Shown here: in pieces, positions 16,343-24,902 of the stretch
Layout: each line of letters starts with the position of its first letter
How positions within the stretch are numbered: the first letter of the stretch is position 1
Assembly (NCBI GenBank): GCA_021787845.1
Contig: JAJYLH010000011.1
Span: 1-64,000, forward strand
From: Myxococcales bacterium
Lineage (GTDB): Bacteria > Myxococcota > Myxococcia > Myxococcales > JAJYLH01
Direction of reading: 5' to 3'
DNA: 64,000 nucleotides
Translations under genes and position numbers: made by a program
Notes under the pieces: model-generated
Told to the model about the DNA's origin: nothing
Databases searched by the model: none
What the model saw: the letters and a program-made list of their open reading frames with translations, nothing else

Positions 16343-17692
16343 CTAGAAGTCGTACCGGAGCGTCGCGGCCAGCGCCAGCACCGCGCCGCCGAAGGTGTAG
16401 TCGCCGACCGGGTCGGCCGTGCCCTGCTCCTTCTTCACGGTCCGCGGCTGGAAGAACTGCCCCTGCGCGGCGAGCTCCAGGCGCAGCGGCTGGGAGAAGA
16501 CTTCGGTCGGATCGCGGAACTGGAACGACGCGCCCAGGCCGACGATGTGCGCGTCGTTGTCGAGGAAATTCGAGTCCGGGAGCACCTGGTCGTCGACGTA
16601 GGTCGGCCGGAACGAATAGCCCGCCCGCAGCGTCGTCACGCCATCAGGAAGCGTCGCCTCCACCGCGACCGACGGCACCAGCGTCGCCTGGAACGGCGCC
16701 GGCGGGTCCTTCGTCTGCATCGACAGCGCCTGGTCGAGGCCGAGCGAATGGAGCACGTCGCCCGTCGCGTCGACCTTGATCTGCGCGGCGGGGTAGGGCG
16801 CGAGGTTCCACATCTCGTAGCGCAGGTCCGCGTCGATGCGCAGATGGTCCGTCGGCGCGACCATCGCCCCCACCGCCAGCTCGTGCGGCGAATACTGGAC
16901 GACACCGCTCACGTCCAAGAGGAGCGTTCCCAGGTCCCCGAGCCCGATGGCGCTGTTCTCGACCACCGGCAGCGACAGCGCGCCGTGATAGGCAAAGGAG
17001 AAGCGCAGCCGGTCGGTCGGCGTCACGGTCAGCCCGACGATCGGCGCGGCCGTCGTCTTCAGCGTGAAATCGAGCTTGCGATGCCGCACCTGCTTGCCGA
17101 ACAGGTCCATGTCGAAGTCCGCGGTTCCGCCGATGCCCGCGAGGACGTTGACGCCGATGCCGGCCGCCACCTTGTCGCCGAAGCGCACGCCCAGGCTCGT
17201 CGCCAGCTCGAGCCGGTTGGGGTCCGCCTGGTAGCGCAAGAACTGCGGATCGTGCGGGTCCAAGAGCTCCACCCGCACCAGGTCGTTCTGCGGATCGTCC
17301 AGGTAGAAGCCCAGCGCGGCACGATCGCGGATGATCTTGCCGCCCAGCGGAAAGAGCCCGGCCGCGGTGACCCAGCCCTGGCTCGGCGGCAGGTAGGTCG
17401 AATACTGCTGGTGCTCCTTGTCGTCGAGGGTCCGGTGGACGTAGACGAACGGCAGCCCGGTCGCGTAGCCGATGGAGAGCTGCGTCCTCCCCGACCGGGC
17501 GCCGAGCGCGAGCCCCGCCGGGTTGTAGTAGGCCGCGCTTCCATCGTCCGCGCCGGCGACGAGCGCCCCCGCCATCGCCGTTCCGCGCGGCCCGGCGCCA
17601 TAGGTGTCCGCGTCGGACGCCCGAGCCGCCCGCGTCAGGCCGACGAGCGCGATGAGCGACAACGCCGCCGCCCCGCCCATTCCGGTTCGCAT
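16343..17692 (-). CDS. FadL/TodX (OmpP1) family outer-membrane transporter
   Basis: The 449-residue protein is a predicted outer-membrane beta barrel for hydrophobic compounds such as long-chain fatty acids. It has a signal peptide (LSLIALVGLTRAARA) followed by the family N-terminal plug motif GPRGTAMAGALVAGADDGSA then YYNPAGLAL. The body consists of alternating amphipathic strands, and it ends in an aromatic C terminus (LAATLRYDF) recognised by the BAM machinery. The start ATG shares its G-to-A overlap (TGATG, 17690-17694) with the stop of the upstream lipoprotein gene, so the two are translationally coupled. Substrate is not predictable. Confidence 0.88.
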   Translation of the reverse strand: MRTGMGGAAALSLIALVGLTRAARASDADTYGAGPRGTAMAGALVAGADDGSAAYYNPAGLALGARSGRTQLSIGYATGLPFVYVHRTLDDKEHQQYSTYLPPSQGWVTAAGLFPLGGKIIRDRAALGFYLDDPQNDLVRVELLDPHDPQFLRYQADPNRLELATSLGVRFGDKVAAGIGVNVLAGIGGTADFDMDLFGKQVRHRKLDFTLKTTAAPIVGLTVTPTDRLRFSFAYHGALSLPVVENSAIGLGDLGTLLLDVSGVVQYSPHELAVGAMVAPTDHLRIDADLRYEMWNLAPYPAAQIKVDATGDVLHSLGLDQALSMQTKDPPAPFQATLVPSVAVEATLPDGVTTLRAGYSFRPTYVDDQVLPDSNFLDNDAHIVGLGASFQFRDPTEVFSQPLRLELAAQGQFFQPRTVKKEQGTADPVGDYTFGGAVLALAATLRYDF

Positions 17693-19086
17693 CAGTTGCT
17701 GTCCACCGTGCAGCCGTAGAGCAGGTTGTCGAGGACTCGGACCACCTCGTCGAACACGCCCTGCTGGAGCATCGCCTGAATCGTGGGAATCGCGTCGTGC
17801 GCGTTCTGGTCGGTCAAGAGGTCCGACAGGGCCTGCCTCACGTCGTCACGCGCCTCGGCGTCGCGCTCGGTCGACTCGAGCACCGCGTGCAGCGCCCCGA
17901 AGAGCACGCCCTTCGAGTCGAGCGAGAGGATCTGGTTCACCGCGTCGACCAGGTCCCGCAGGTCGAGGCCGTTCCCCGCGGGGCCCCCCCGTTCCGAGAG
18001 CAGGTCGTAGACCGCGCCGACGATGTCCTCGTTCTGGAGGTCGACGTGATCCAGGCAGACGATCACCTGCCGCAGCGGCGGGAGGATGGCCCCGCCGTTC
18101 GCGTCGAAGAGCGCGAGGACCGACTTCTCCACCTCGTTCAGCTCGCTTTCGATCGACCCGTACTTCCCCGGGTTCGAGTCGAGGAACTTGTCGAGCAGGC
18201 CGACCATGTTCTCGATGGTCTGGTCGTCGATGCTCTCCAGCCCCGCGCTCATTCCGCGAAAGAGGTTCTGCCACGCCTGGCGCCCCTGGCCGTCGGTGCC
18301 CTGGCTCTGGAAGTCGTTGAGGAACGGTTGCAACGCCGGGTCGTCGACCAGCGCCTGGATCGCCGCCAGCGCCTTCGGCCCGGGGCAGGCGTCGCCGCAC
18401 GCCGGGCTCGGCCGGAAGAAGGTGACGACGTCGTCCAGCACCTGCAGCAAGTTCTCCGGAGCGCAGATGCCCTCCAGGTCCGCCGACGAAGTGCGATGGA
18501 AGACGTCGATCACCTCGTAGTGCGTCTTGCCGTCGGCGCCCGGACCCTCGTTCGCGATGTAGCCCAGCACCTTCACCAGGATCGGCTGCAAATCGTCGAG
18601 CGCGGTCTTCCCCGCCTCGTCCCGGATGCCGAAGTCGAGCGCCCGCCGCAGGGCGCACATCCGGTTCTCGCACGCCTGCCCCGGCGCCGCGTCGAGCGTG
18701 CACAGGGGAGCCTGCGGCGCTTCCGGCAGGCAGCGCGCGTCCTGGCTCTCGGGCGGGTCGGCGGTGAACGCCTTCAGCCCCCGCACGGCGCTCGACATCA
18801 GCCGCGACACCACGTCGTCGCCGGTGGTGTCGCCCGCCGTCAGCCGCAAGACCACCGCCTTCAAGCCCGCGAGCGGCTGGGTCGGGTCGTCGAGCATCGC
18901 GAAGAAGTGCGGCATCATCTGGCGCAGCGGCTGGCACTGCGACGGTTGCGGCTTCTGCGAAGCGTCGAGGTCCGGCGCCGGCGTCCCGGAAGCGCCGCAG
19001 GTCGGCAGCACGACGGCGAGGGTCGCGCTCGCGGCGAGCGCCTGCACCGCCCGCCACGCCTTCGTCCTCTCCCGGCGGTCGCTCAT
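17692..19086 (-). CDS. Putative lipoprotein, coupled to FadL-like gene
   Basis: The 464-residue protein has an N-terminal hydrophobic segment ending in a lipobox-like LPTC (Cys30), so it is probably lipid-anchored. After a short Pro/Gln linker, the body is almost entirely helical (for example QPLAGLKAVVLRLTAGDTTG and LLDKFLDSNPGKYGSIESEL) with scattered Cys residues (CLPEAPQAPLC, CENRMC, CGDACPG) that may form disulfides in the periplasm. I do not recognise a named family. The TGATG overlap with the downstream FadL-like gene suggests the two work together at the outer membrane, for instance as a lipid-handling pair. ATG 19086 is the first start that retains the signal. Confidence 0.78.
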   Translation of the reverse strand: MSDRRERTKAWRAVQALAASATLAVVLPTCGASGTPAPDLDASQKPQPSQCQPLRQMMPHFFAMLDDPTQPLAGLKAVVLRLTAGDTTGDDVVSRLMSSAVRGLKAFTADPPESQDARCLPEAPQAPLCTLDAAPGQACENRMCALRRALDFGIRDEAGKTALDDLQPILVKVLGYIANEGPGADGKTHYEVIDVFHRTSSADLEGICAPENLLQVLDDVVTFFRPSPACGDACPGPKALAAIQALVDDPALQPFLNDFQSQGTDGQGRQAWQNLFRGMSAGLESIDDQTIENMVGLLDKFLDSNPGKYGSIESELNEVEKSVLALFDANGGAILPPLRQVIVCLDHVDLQNEDIVGAVYDLLSERGGPAGNGLDLRDLVDAVNQILSLDSKGVLFGALHAVLESTERDAEARDDVRQALSDLLTDQNAHDAIPTIQAMLQQGVFDEVVRVLDNLLYGCTVDSN

Positions 19087-19209
19087 CGGTGGACCCCACA
19101 GCCTCGCTCGAGCTCGAGGCGCAAGACCGCCTTGGCGTGGCCAAGGTCGCGATCGCGCGAACGTTAGCAGGCAAGCGAGGCTGTTGGCGAAGGGCGGGCC
19201 CGCCAGCCC

Positions 19210-19240
19210 GATCGGACCGATCGGACCGATCGGTCGGATC
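19210..19240. repeat. GATCGG palindromic repeat (family B, copy 4)
   Basis: The core GATCGGACCGATC is repeated without the conserved 100-bp flank. It lies between the divergent lipoprotein gene and the TPR membrane protein gene, 27 bp upstream of the latter's start, so it may overlap its promoter or leader. Confidence 0.8.
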
Positions 19241-19266
19241 GCGCGGCGGCCCTTTCGCTCCTGGCG

Positions 19267-20103
19267 GTGAACGAACCCGTCAAGCTGGAGGGTGTTCCCT
19301 CAGGCCGGCCGGTCGCCTATCTTCCCCCGGTGTTCGCGCGTTACTGGACAGCGGAAGCATTCCTACTCTTCGCGGCCGTGCTCGTCGTGCTCGCCGGCGT
19401 CCCCCTCGCCTTACGGCTGAGCCCTTGGTGGGCGCTAGGGCTCTCGCTCGGCTTCGTCCTCTTCGGGTTCGACCCGCTCCTCGCTCGCGCGCAGGACCGG
19501 GCGCTGGAATGGCACCTGGCGGCGGGCCGGTTCACGCAGGCGCTCAAGCTCGCCGCCGCGATTCGCAACTCCGCCCACAAGCCGCGGGCCCGAGACCTCG
19601 CCGAGTTCGACGTCGGCCTCGTCCACCTCGCCCGGGGAGCACCGGCCGACGCCGCCCGTTCGTTCGCGTCGATTCAGGTCCATCGCCTGACCGAGCCGAT
19701 GCGCCTGCTCGTCAAGCTCTACCACGCCATCGCCGTCCTCCGCGCGCGCGCGAGCGACGACGATCTCTCCGAGTTCGCGACCGCCGCGCTCGCAAAGGCC
19801 CGCGAGGCCGAGGGTGCCCTCGGAGAGGACGCGCAACTCCTCGCCTGCGAGGGGGAGGCGCTGCTCGCGCTGGGCGAGAGCGCCTCCGCCTTCGACCGCC
19901 TCGCGCGCTCCCTCGAGATGGACCCGAATCCCCGCGACCCGACCCCGGGCGAACGGCACCTTTCGTTCGCCCGCGCGGCCCTCGCCACCGGACAGCGCGA
20001 GACCGCCGTGAAGGCGCTGCGCGTCGCCTCCAAGCTGTCGGGCGAGCCTCCCTTCGTGCGCGCCGCCCGCGCAGAGCTGGACCGGCTTGAACACGCCTCC
20101 TGA
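19267..20103 (+). CDS. TPR-like membrane protein
   Basis: The 278-residue protein has two adjacent transmembrane helices at about residues 29-70 (FLLFAAVLVVLAGVPLALRL and WWALGLSLGFVLFGFDPLLA). A soluble helical-repeat domain (about 75-275) has TPR-type pairs such as ALEWHLAAGRFTQALKLAAA and ARSLEMDPNPRDPTPGERHL. The likely start is GTG 19267. Its end overlaps the following CPBP protease gene by 17 bp, implying translational coupling and possibly a membrane complex. Function is unknown; TPRs usually scaffold protein partners. Confidence 0.75.
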   Translation: MNEPVKLEGVPSGRPVAYLPPVFARYWTAEAFLLFAAVLVVLAGVPLALRLSPWWALGLSLGFVLFGFDPLLARAQDRALEWHLAAGRFTQALKLAAAIRNSAHKPRARDLAEFDVGLVHLARGAPADAARSFASIQVHRLTEPMRLLVKLYHAIAVLRARASDDDLSEFATAALAKAREAEGALGEDAQLLACEGEALLALGESASAFDRLARSLEMDPNPRDPTPGERHLSFARAALATGQRETAVKALRVASKLSGEPPFVRAARAELDRLEHAS

Positions 20104-21193
20104 CCGTTTCCCCTCCGCGCCGCCCCGTTCGCCGCTCTCGACCGGAAGCGACGGCTCTGGGCCTCGGGGAGACCCCCGCCGCCTGGCGATAGCGCTGCTC
20201 TTCATCGGCTCGTTCGCGATGGTCGCCTTCGTCTTCGTCGTCGGGCAGGCGCTGCAGCTCATCAACCTCCCGATCGGCCTCCTGGCGACGAGCCTCCTCA
20301 TCTTCGCCCTCGCCGGCCTCTGGCTCCCGGCAGCGCTGAATCTCTCCCCGACCGCTTTCACCGGGCTCAAGCGCTTCGCCCCCGGGTTCGTCCTGCTGGG
20401 GCTTCTCCTCGCGGTCGCGAACTTCGGGTTCGCCGACTTCCTGATGGCCGTGATGCAGCACGCCCTCGAGCACGTGCTGCCCGCGAAGTTGACCGAGATG
20501 GCGCGGGAGACGCCGCGGATTCTCTTGGGCGCGAGCCACCCCGCGCGGATCATCATCGTGCTCGCGGCCGGTGTCGCCGCGCCCATCGGCGAAGAGCTGT
20601 TCTTTCGCGGCTGGCTCCAGGGCCTGCTCGCGCGGCGCTACTCGACGTTCGCGGCCATCTTCTGGACCGCGGTCGTGTTCTCGCTCACCCACGGCGATGT
20701 GGTCGGGTTCATCCCCCGCGTCGAGCTGGGCCTCCTGTTCGGATTCCTGCGGGCCTCCACCGGGTCGATCTACCCCGACATCGTCGCGCACGCGACGCAC
20801 AACCTGGTGTCGCTCGCGCTCCTCTTCTACTCGCCCAATCCGGTCGCGGAGCTGAACCAGCCGTTCCGGTGGAGGGAGGTCGCGCCGACCGGTCTGGGCT
20901 CGCTCGTCGCGACGCTGCTCGTGCTGTGGCTCCTCTTCCACCTCGCCCCCCGCGCGCGCGCGAAGGAGCCGGAACCGCTGGTGCCCTCCATGCGAGAGCG
21001 GCCGCCCTTCTCGCTGCGCGTCGGCGTCGCCCTCGCGGGGGTGATTCTTGTCCCGCTGCTGCTCCTCGGCACCGGCGCCATTCTCCAGCACTTCGAGCGC
21101 CACCTTCCGGGCTACGGGCTGGTGCGGGATCCGTTCGATCATCCCACGTGGGCGCCGCCGATGCCTTCGCGGCCCGGCACGGCGCCGCCATAG
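20087..21193 (+). CDS. CPBP-family intramembrane metalloprotease (CAAX type II)
   Basis: The 368-residue multi-pass membrane protein carries the Abi/CPBP glutamate protease motifs: EExxxR in IGEELFFRGWLQGLL (about residues 165-180), FSLTHGDVVGF with the first zinc-type His, and DIVAHATHN with the second His near 230. About eight hydrophobic segments surround them. Family members cleave prenylated or other membrane substrates. The start is TTG 20087, inside the previous gene; the next in-frame ATG would remove the first 44 residues but keep the motifs, so the start is uncertain. A proline- and charge-rich loop at about 285-310 precedes the last span. Confidence 0.88.
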   Translation: MNTPPDRFPSAPPRSPLSTGSDGSGPRGDPRRLAIALLFIGSFAMVAFVFVVGQALQLINLPIGLLATSLLIFALAGLWLPAALNLSPTAFTGLKRFAPGFVLLGLLLAVANFGFADFLMAVMQHALEHVLPAKLTEMARETPRILLGASHPARIIIVLAAGVAAPIGEELFFRGWLQGLLARRYSTFAAIFWTAVVFSLTHGDVVGFIPRVELGLLFGFLRASTGSIYPDIVAHATHNLVSLALLFYSPNPVAELNQPFRWREVAPTGLGSLVATLLVLWLLFHLAPRARAKEPEPLVPSMRERPPFSLRVGVALAGVILVPLLLLGTGAILQHFERHLPGYGLVRDPFDHPTWAPPMPSRPGTAPP

Positions 21194-21285
21194 CGCCCGA
21201 TGGTCGCGCTGGCGCGCGCGATCGGATCGTCGCTCGCTGGAAGCGGTGCCGTCCATCGCGACCGGAGCTGGGCAGTCGGGCGCGA

Positions 21286-22680
21286 TTATCCCCGCGCGAC
21301 CGGCGCCGGCCACCGGCGCAGCTCGGCCTCCTGCCCACGGACGATGAGGTGGACGAAACCGGCGCTGCCAGGCGACGGCCGGTGCGCACCCACCCAGGCG
21401 CCGAGGTTCACGTACCGGCTCTTCACCGAACCGAGCGACGTGTCCTGCGCGACGTGCGAGTGGCCCATCACGACGAGCGGCACCGCACACGCGCGCGCGA
21501 TGTCTTCCGCCGCGCGCTCGAGCTTCGGCGCGATGGCGATGTCGCGCCCCGCCGCCATCCACCGGTCGACCGCCCACGCCGCGAGCACGAGCCCCGCGGC
21601 AGCGGTCCCCTTCACATCCCAGGGCTTCGCCAGCGTCACGCACGAGGCGGACAACATCAGCCCGCCGCCCATGGTCATCGCCCGGTCGAGGTAGAAGAGC
21701 CGCAGCACGCCCCGGAGCGTCATCCGGGCGGCATGGCGAACGAGAGCGCTCAAGCCCTCCGGCGTCGTCACGGTCGCCTCGCCCCTCGACGCGCCGCCCG
21801 GCAGGCGCTTTCGCGGCCAGAGGTAGGGCTTCAAGACCACCGCGATCGTCCCGAGGAACGCGAGCGCGATGCGCAGCGGGTTCTCGACGAAGAACGCCCA
21901 GGCCAGCGCTTGACGCATGCTCCACTTTTCGGCCGCCTCCCAGTCGAGCGACGGGAAGCGGTTGGCGAACCGGCGCAAGAGCTGGGTCGAAATCGGCTCC
22001 GCCAGCCGGTTCGGGCGGCCTGGCTCGACAAGCGACTGGTCGGGCTCGGCGCACAGCTCGTCGTGCAGGTGCCCGTGCTCGACGAAGATGCGGCCCGGCT
22101 CCAGGTAGAACCAGTCCTCGAAGCGCACCCGCTCGGCGAGGTCTCGGGCGTCGAGGCGGTGCCCGGCGCGGCTTGCGCCATCCAGCACCGCTTCCAGGAA
22201 GCTCTGACGCACCTGCGGCCAGTGGAACGCGGCGTCGTGGTTGCCCCGCACCAGGACCAGCTCGTGCCCGTCGGCGAGGAACGCGCCCAGCCGCTCGAAG
22301 AATCGGGGGTGCCGCCGGGCGACCAGGCCCATCTGCCAGGCGCCCCGCTCGGGAAGGGGGTCGAGACCGAACTCGGTTTCTTTGGCGCTGGGCTCGAACG
22401 GCGCGGACTCGCCGAGGTCCACCGGCGAGAGGTTGATGCCGATGAAATCGACGATGTCCCCCGCGAGCACCAGGCGCCACGGGCCGCGCGCGGGCGGATC
22501 TTGCGCGTAATGGTCGAGGAGCCCGCCCAGAGCGCGGTCGACGTGGTCCCGTTGGCACAAGGCATCGAACGAGCCCGCGGCTTCCAGCACCCGCCGTTTC
22601 AGGTCCGCCCCGAGGTGCACGTCCGAGAAGAGAAGAAGGTCGCGCTCCTCTTTCGATCGCCTGGTTGTCTGCTCGAGCAT
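21286..22680 (-). CDS. Metallophosphoesterase, UDP-diacylglucosamine/calcineurin-like
   Basis: The 464-residue protein has the dinuclear metallophosphatase set: D20 and H22 in FSDVHLG, D75 in LAGDIVDF, N147/H148 in VRGNHDAAFH, a His in EHGHLH, and GHSHVA near 415. Between the phosphatase halves, about residues 240-390 hold two or three hydrophobic segments (AFLGTIAVVLKPYLWP and TAAAGLVLAAWAVDRWM), so the enzyme is probably membrane attached. It resembles LpxH-like phosphatases in the DVHLG and GNHD spacing but is almost twice as long, so lipid A synthesis is only a possibility. ATG 22680 is preferred over the longer open frame from 22809. Confidence 0.85.
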   Translation of the reverse strand: MLEQTTRRSKEERDLLLFSDVHLGADLKRRVLEAAGSFDALCQRDHVDRALGGLLDHYAQDPPARGPWRLVLAGDIVDFIGINLSPVDLGESAPFEPSAKETEFGLDPLPERGAWQMGLVARRHPRFFERLGAFLADGHELVLVRGNHDAAFHWPQVRQSFLEAVLDGASRAGHRLDARDLAERVRFEDWFYLEPGRIFVEHGHLHDELCAEPDQSLVEPGRPNRLAEPISTQLLRRFANRFPSLDWEAAEKWSMRQALAWAFFVENPLRIALAFLGTIAVVLKPYLWPRKRLPGGASRGEATVTTPEGLSALVRHAARMTLRGVLRLFYLDRAMTMGGGLMLSASCVTLAKPWDVKGTAAAGLVLAAWAVDRWMAAGRDIAIAPKLERAAEDIARACAVPLVVMGHSHVAQDTSLGSVKSRYVNLGAWVGAHRPSPGSAGFVHLIVRGQEAELRRWPAPVARG

Positions 22681-22944
22681 CCGTGTCACCCTCGCCAGGG
22701 GTGCATTGCAAGCGACGCACCAGGGATGGTACCGCGAGCCGGGGGAGCGGATCAACGAGGCGGAAGGATGCCTGAATCGAGGCGATTCACGTGCGCGTGC
22801 CGGGTGCATCGAACGCGACGCACCCCGGGGATATCGGTCGGCCGGGAAGCGGTGTGCGCGCGATCACCAACGTCCGCCACCGGCGCTGTGCAGCCGATGC
22901 GTCAAGCGCGACACGGATGCCGGAGGGCAACCGCGACATCGGGA

Positions 22945-23643
22945 TCACGGTTCGTGACCGTTTTCGTCCAGCCAGGCGGCGGCGTGGGTGCCCAGGGCGG
23001 TCAACCCGCGGGTGAAGACGTGGTCGGACCCGGGAAAGACGTCGAGGTGCCCGAAGCTCTGGCGCGCGAGGGGCGAGAGCCGGTGCGAGTCGACGTAGGG
23101 GTCCCGGTCGCCGAAACCGATCCAGACGGGCCGATCGAACGAGGCGAGCGGCGAGAAGTCGAAGAGCGTGGTCGGCGGGGCGACCAGGAGGAGCGGCGAG
23201 CGGGTGGGCTGCCGCAGGGCGAGGCCCAAGGCGACCGCGGCCCCGAACGAGTAGCCGCACAGCGCGATGCTGCCGTGCGCGGTCGACTGGGACAGGTGCC
23301 AGGCGGCGGCGCTGGCGTCGGCGATTTCCGGCTCGAGCGCCGAGAGCGCGAGCGTCGTCCCGCCGGGCGCCGAAACACGGCGAACGCCGCCGGACGCGCC
23401 GACGCCCTGGTAGTTGAACCGCAATGTCGCGTGCCCCGAGCGGGTGAACGCCCAGGCGAGCTCGGCGACGACCGGGCTGTCCATCGAGCCCCCCAACGCG
23501 GGGTGCGGGGCGCAGATCACGACGGCCGGCGCGCGCTCGCCGCGGTGGAACAGCCCCTCCAGCACCAACCCGGGAGAATCGCCGCTCGCTGGCTCGCGCA
23601 CGATCACCGCGGGGCGCTCGAGGTACTGGCCTTTGAGCACCAT
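22945..23643 (-). CDS. Alpha/beta hydrolase, dienelactone-hydrolase/COG2945-like
   Basis: The 232-residue cytosolic protein has the alpha/beta hydrolase core: the oxyanion strand VICAPHPALGGSMDSPVVAE, then FNYQGVGASGG, nucleophile Ser132 in CGYSFGAAV, an acid in GFGDRDPYVD near 178, and catalytic His in PGSDHVFTRG near 208. Together with FNYRGVG.S-type motifs this matches the COG2945 group of uncharacterised hydrolases, whose substrate is unknown. It lies 9 bp downstream of the Cys-rich membrane protein gene and may be cotranscribed with it. The 264 bp after it holds no recognisable gene. Confidence 0.85.
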   Translation of the reverse strand: MVLKGQYLERPAVIVREPASGDSPGLVLEGLFHRGERAPAVVICAPHPALGGSMDSPVVAELAWAFTRSGHATLRFNYQGVGASGGVRRVSAPGGTTLALSALEPEIADASAAAWHLSQSTAHGSIALCGYSFGAAVALGLALRQPTRSPLLLVAPPTTLFDFSPLASFDRPVWIGFGDRDPYVDSHRLSPLARQSFGHLDVFPGSDHVFTRGLTALGTHAAAWLDENGHEP

Positions 23644-23652
23644 CGCTCTTGC

Positions 23653-24150
23653 CTAGCGGCGGCGCTCCAGGCAGACGCTCGGGCCGGACGCGGTGATGAC
23701 GCACAGCTCGTCGCCCGGGCAGGGCCTCTGGCGCGAGCAAGGCCTGCGGCAGCGGTGGTGGTGTCCGATGGTCGCGCAGACGTCACCCGCGGGACAGTTG
23801 ACGTCCCCCCGGCAGTCGTTGGCGTACTGCCGCACCGAGGCGGCGCCGCCGGACGGGTGAGTGCGCTCGTGGGTGGTGACCAAGAAGAAGGTCGAAATGA
23901 ACATCGCCGCGACCCACAGGAAGAGCGAGGTCACGCCCGCGACAATCAACGGGCCGTGCAGCCACGCCCGCGAGCCACCGCGATACAGGAGGTAGCCGAG
24001 CAGCAGCCCTCCCACTCCCCCGATGAAGAGATACCTCGGCGGCAGGAGGTGCAGCCAATGGTCGAGCTGGTGCTTGACGGCCATGTCCATCGCGGCCGCG
24101 GTCAGCGGCGCGAAGCAGAGCGCGAAGACCAGCAAGGTCAAGCGGCGCAC
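23653..24150 (-). CDS. Cys-rich small membrane protein, unknown
   Basis: The 165-residue product starts at GTG 24150. It has a signal-like segment (LTLLVFALCFAPLTAAAM), then two membrane helices (RYLFIGGVGGLLLGYLLY and PLIVAGVTSLFLWVAAMFIS). A C-terminal Cys-rich domain has eight Cys residues from about 113 to 160, spaced as in CRGDVNCPAGDVC, CRRPCSRQRPC and ELCVITASGPSVC, probably an exported disulfide-bonded knob. No family is recognised. It is just upstream of the hydrolase gene on the same strand. Confidence 0.7.
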   Translation of the reverse strand: MRRLTLLVFALCFAPLTAAAMDMAVKHQLDHWLHLLPPRYLFIGGVGGLLLGYLLYRGGSRAWLHGPLIVAGVTSLFLWVAAMFISTFFLVTTHERTHPSGGAASVRQYANDCRGDVNCPAGDVCATIGHHHRCRRPCSRQRPCPGDELCVITASGPSVCLERRR

Positions 24151-24319
24151 GAAAGCAAAGTCTACCAGGACGCAAGGTTCGAAAGTGGGCTCTCGACGAT
24201 CCTGCGGCGCGGTTCGGCGATGGCCGACACCCGGCGCGACGCGGGCGACCCGGTCGCCTGAGCTCCAACGCTGCGCTCTAGATGAGCTTCGTGAGGCGAC
24301 GAGCGGCCGCGTTGTGCGC

Positions 24320-24499
24320 CTAGCCGTATCCCTCGATGGAGTAGTCGATGATCACGACGCCGCGGTCCTTGGCGGGCTCGTCGTCTTCCAACGGAGCGGG
24401 CGGCGGCGGGGGGTCCGGTCGGGGGCGCTTCTCGTCGCGGCGCCGCTCCGCCTCCCGCTCGCGGCGCTTGATCTCATCGATGATGAACGCGTCGAGCAT
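24320..24499 (-). CDS. Small charged protein with conserved C terminus
   Basis: The 59-residue product starts MLDAFIIDEIKRREREAERR and continues through a basic and Pro-rich middle (PDPPPPPAP). It ends in an acidic and hydrophobic tail (KDRGVVIIDYSIEGYG). Similar short proteins occur in many Myxococcota and related genomes, but their role is unknown. ATG 24499 is chosen; the frame is open for another 160 bp upstream, which does not look conserved. Confidence 0.6.
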   Translation of the reverse strand: MLDAFIIDEIKRREREAERRRDEKRPRPDPPPPPAPLEDDEPAKDRGVVIIDYSIEGYG

Positions 24500-24902
24500 G
24501 GTGGCGACCTCCCAGAAGGTCACGTCCGCGGCCCGAACCCGCTCGAGGCACCGACCGCCGCCCCCGCGGTCCAAGACCTCAAACGGCAACCCTTGCAAGC
24601 GCGGGGCCAACCGCTGCCGGAGTGCCGCTGTCCTGCCCGACCCGCCTCCTCGCGCCGGCACCCGTCGGGAGGCGCCGCGTGCTCGAAATCCCTGTCTTTC
24701 ACGCCCGTGCCGATGCCAGGACGGACCGGCAAGCTCTCCTTTTGTTTAACATCCGCACTGACCGCCGGTCAACTTCGCCAAGGCCCCTCGCGACGCCCGA
24801 GCATCCAGTGCCGTCAGAGCCGGAACCGACGGGAAACGGTTCTGATGCCGGGCTCTTCGCGCGGAGCGACGCCACCCAGGAGGGGAGCTGGCGAGCGGCA
24901 TG
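24500..24902. other. 403-bp spacer, candidate minus-strand promoter
   Basis: No gene is supported here. On the minus strand TTGACC (about 24768-24773, complement) is followed after 17 bp by TTAAAC (about 24745-24750), then AAAGGAGAGC. This is a plausible promoter for the small charged protein, leaving a leader of about 240 nt. No riboswitch or tRNA is recognised. Confidence 0.35.

Noticed and set aside
22681-22944. Gene in the gap between metallophosphoesterase and hydrolase
   Set aside because: Short frames only, with no start signal or protein-like composition.
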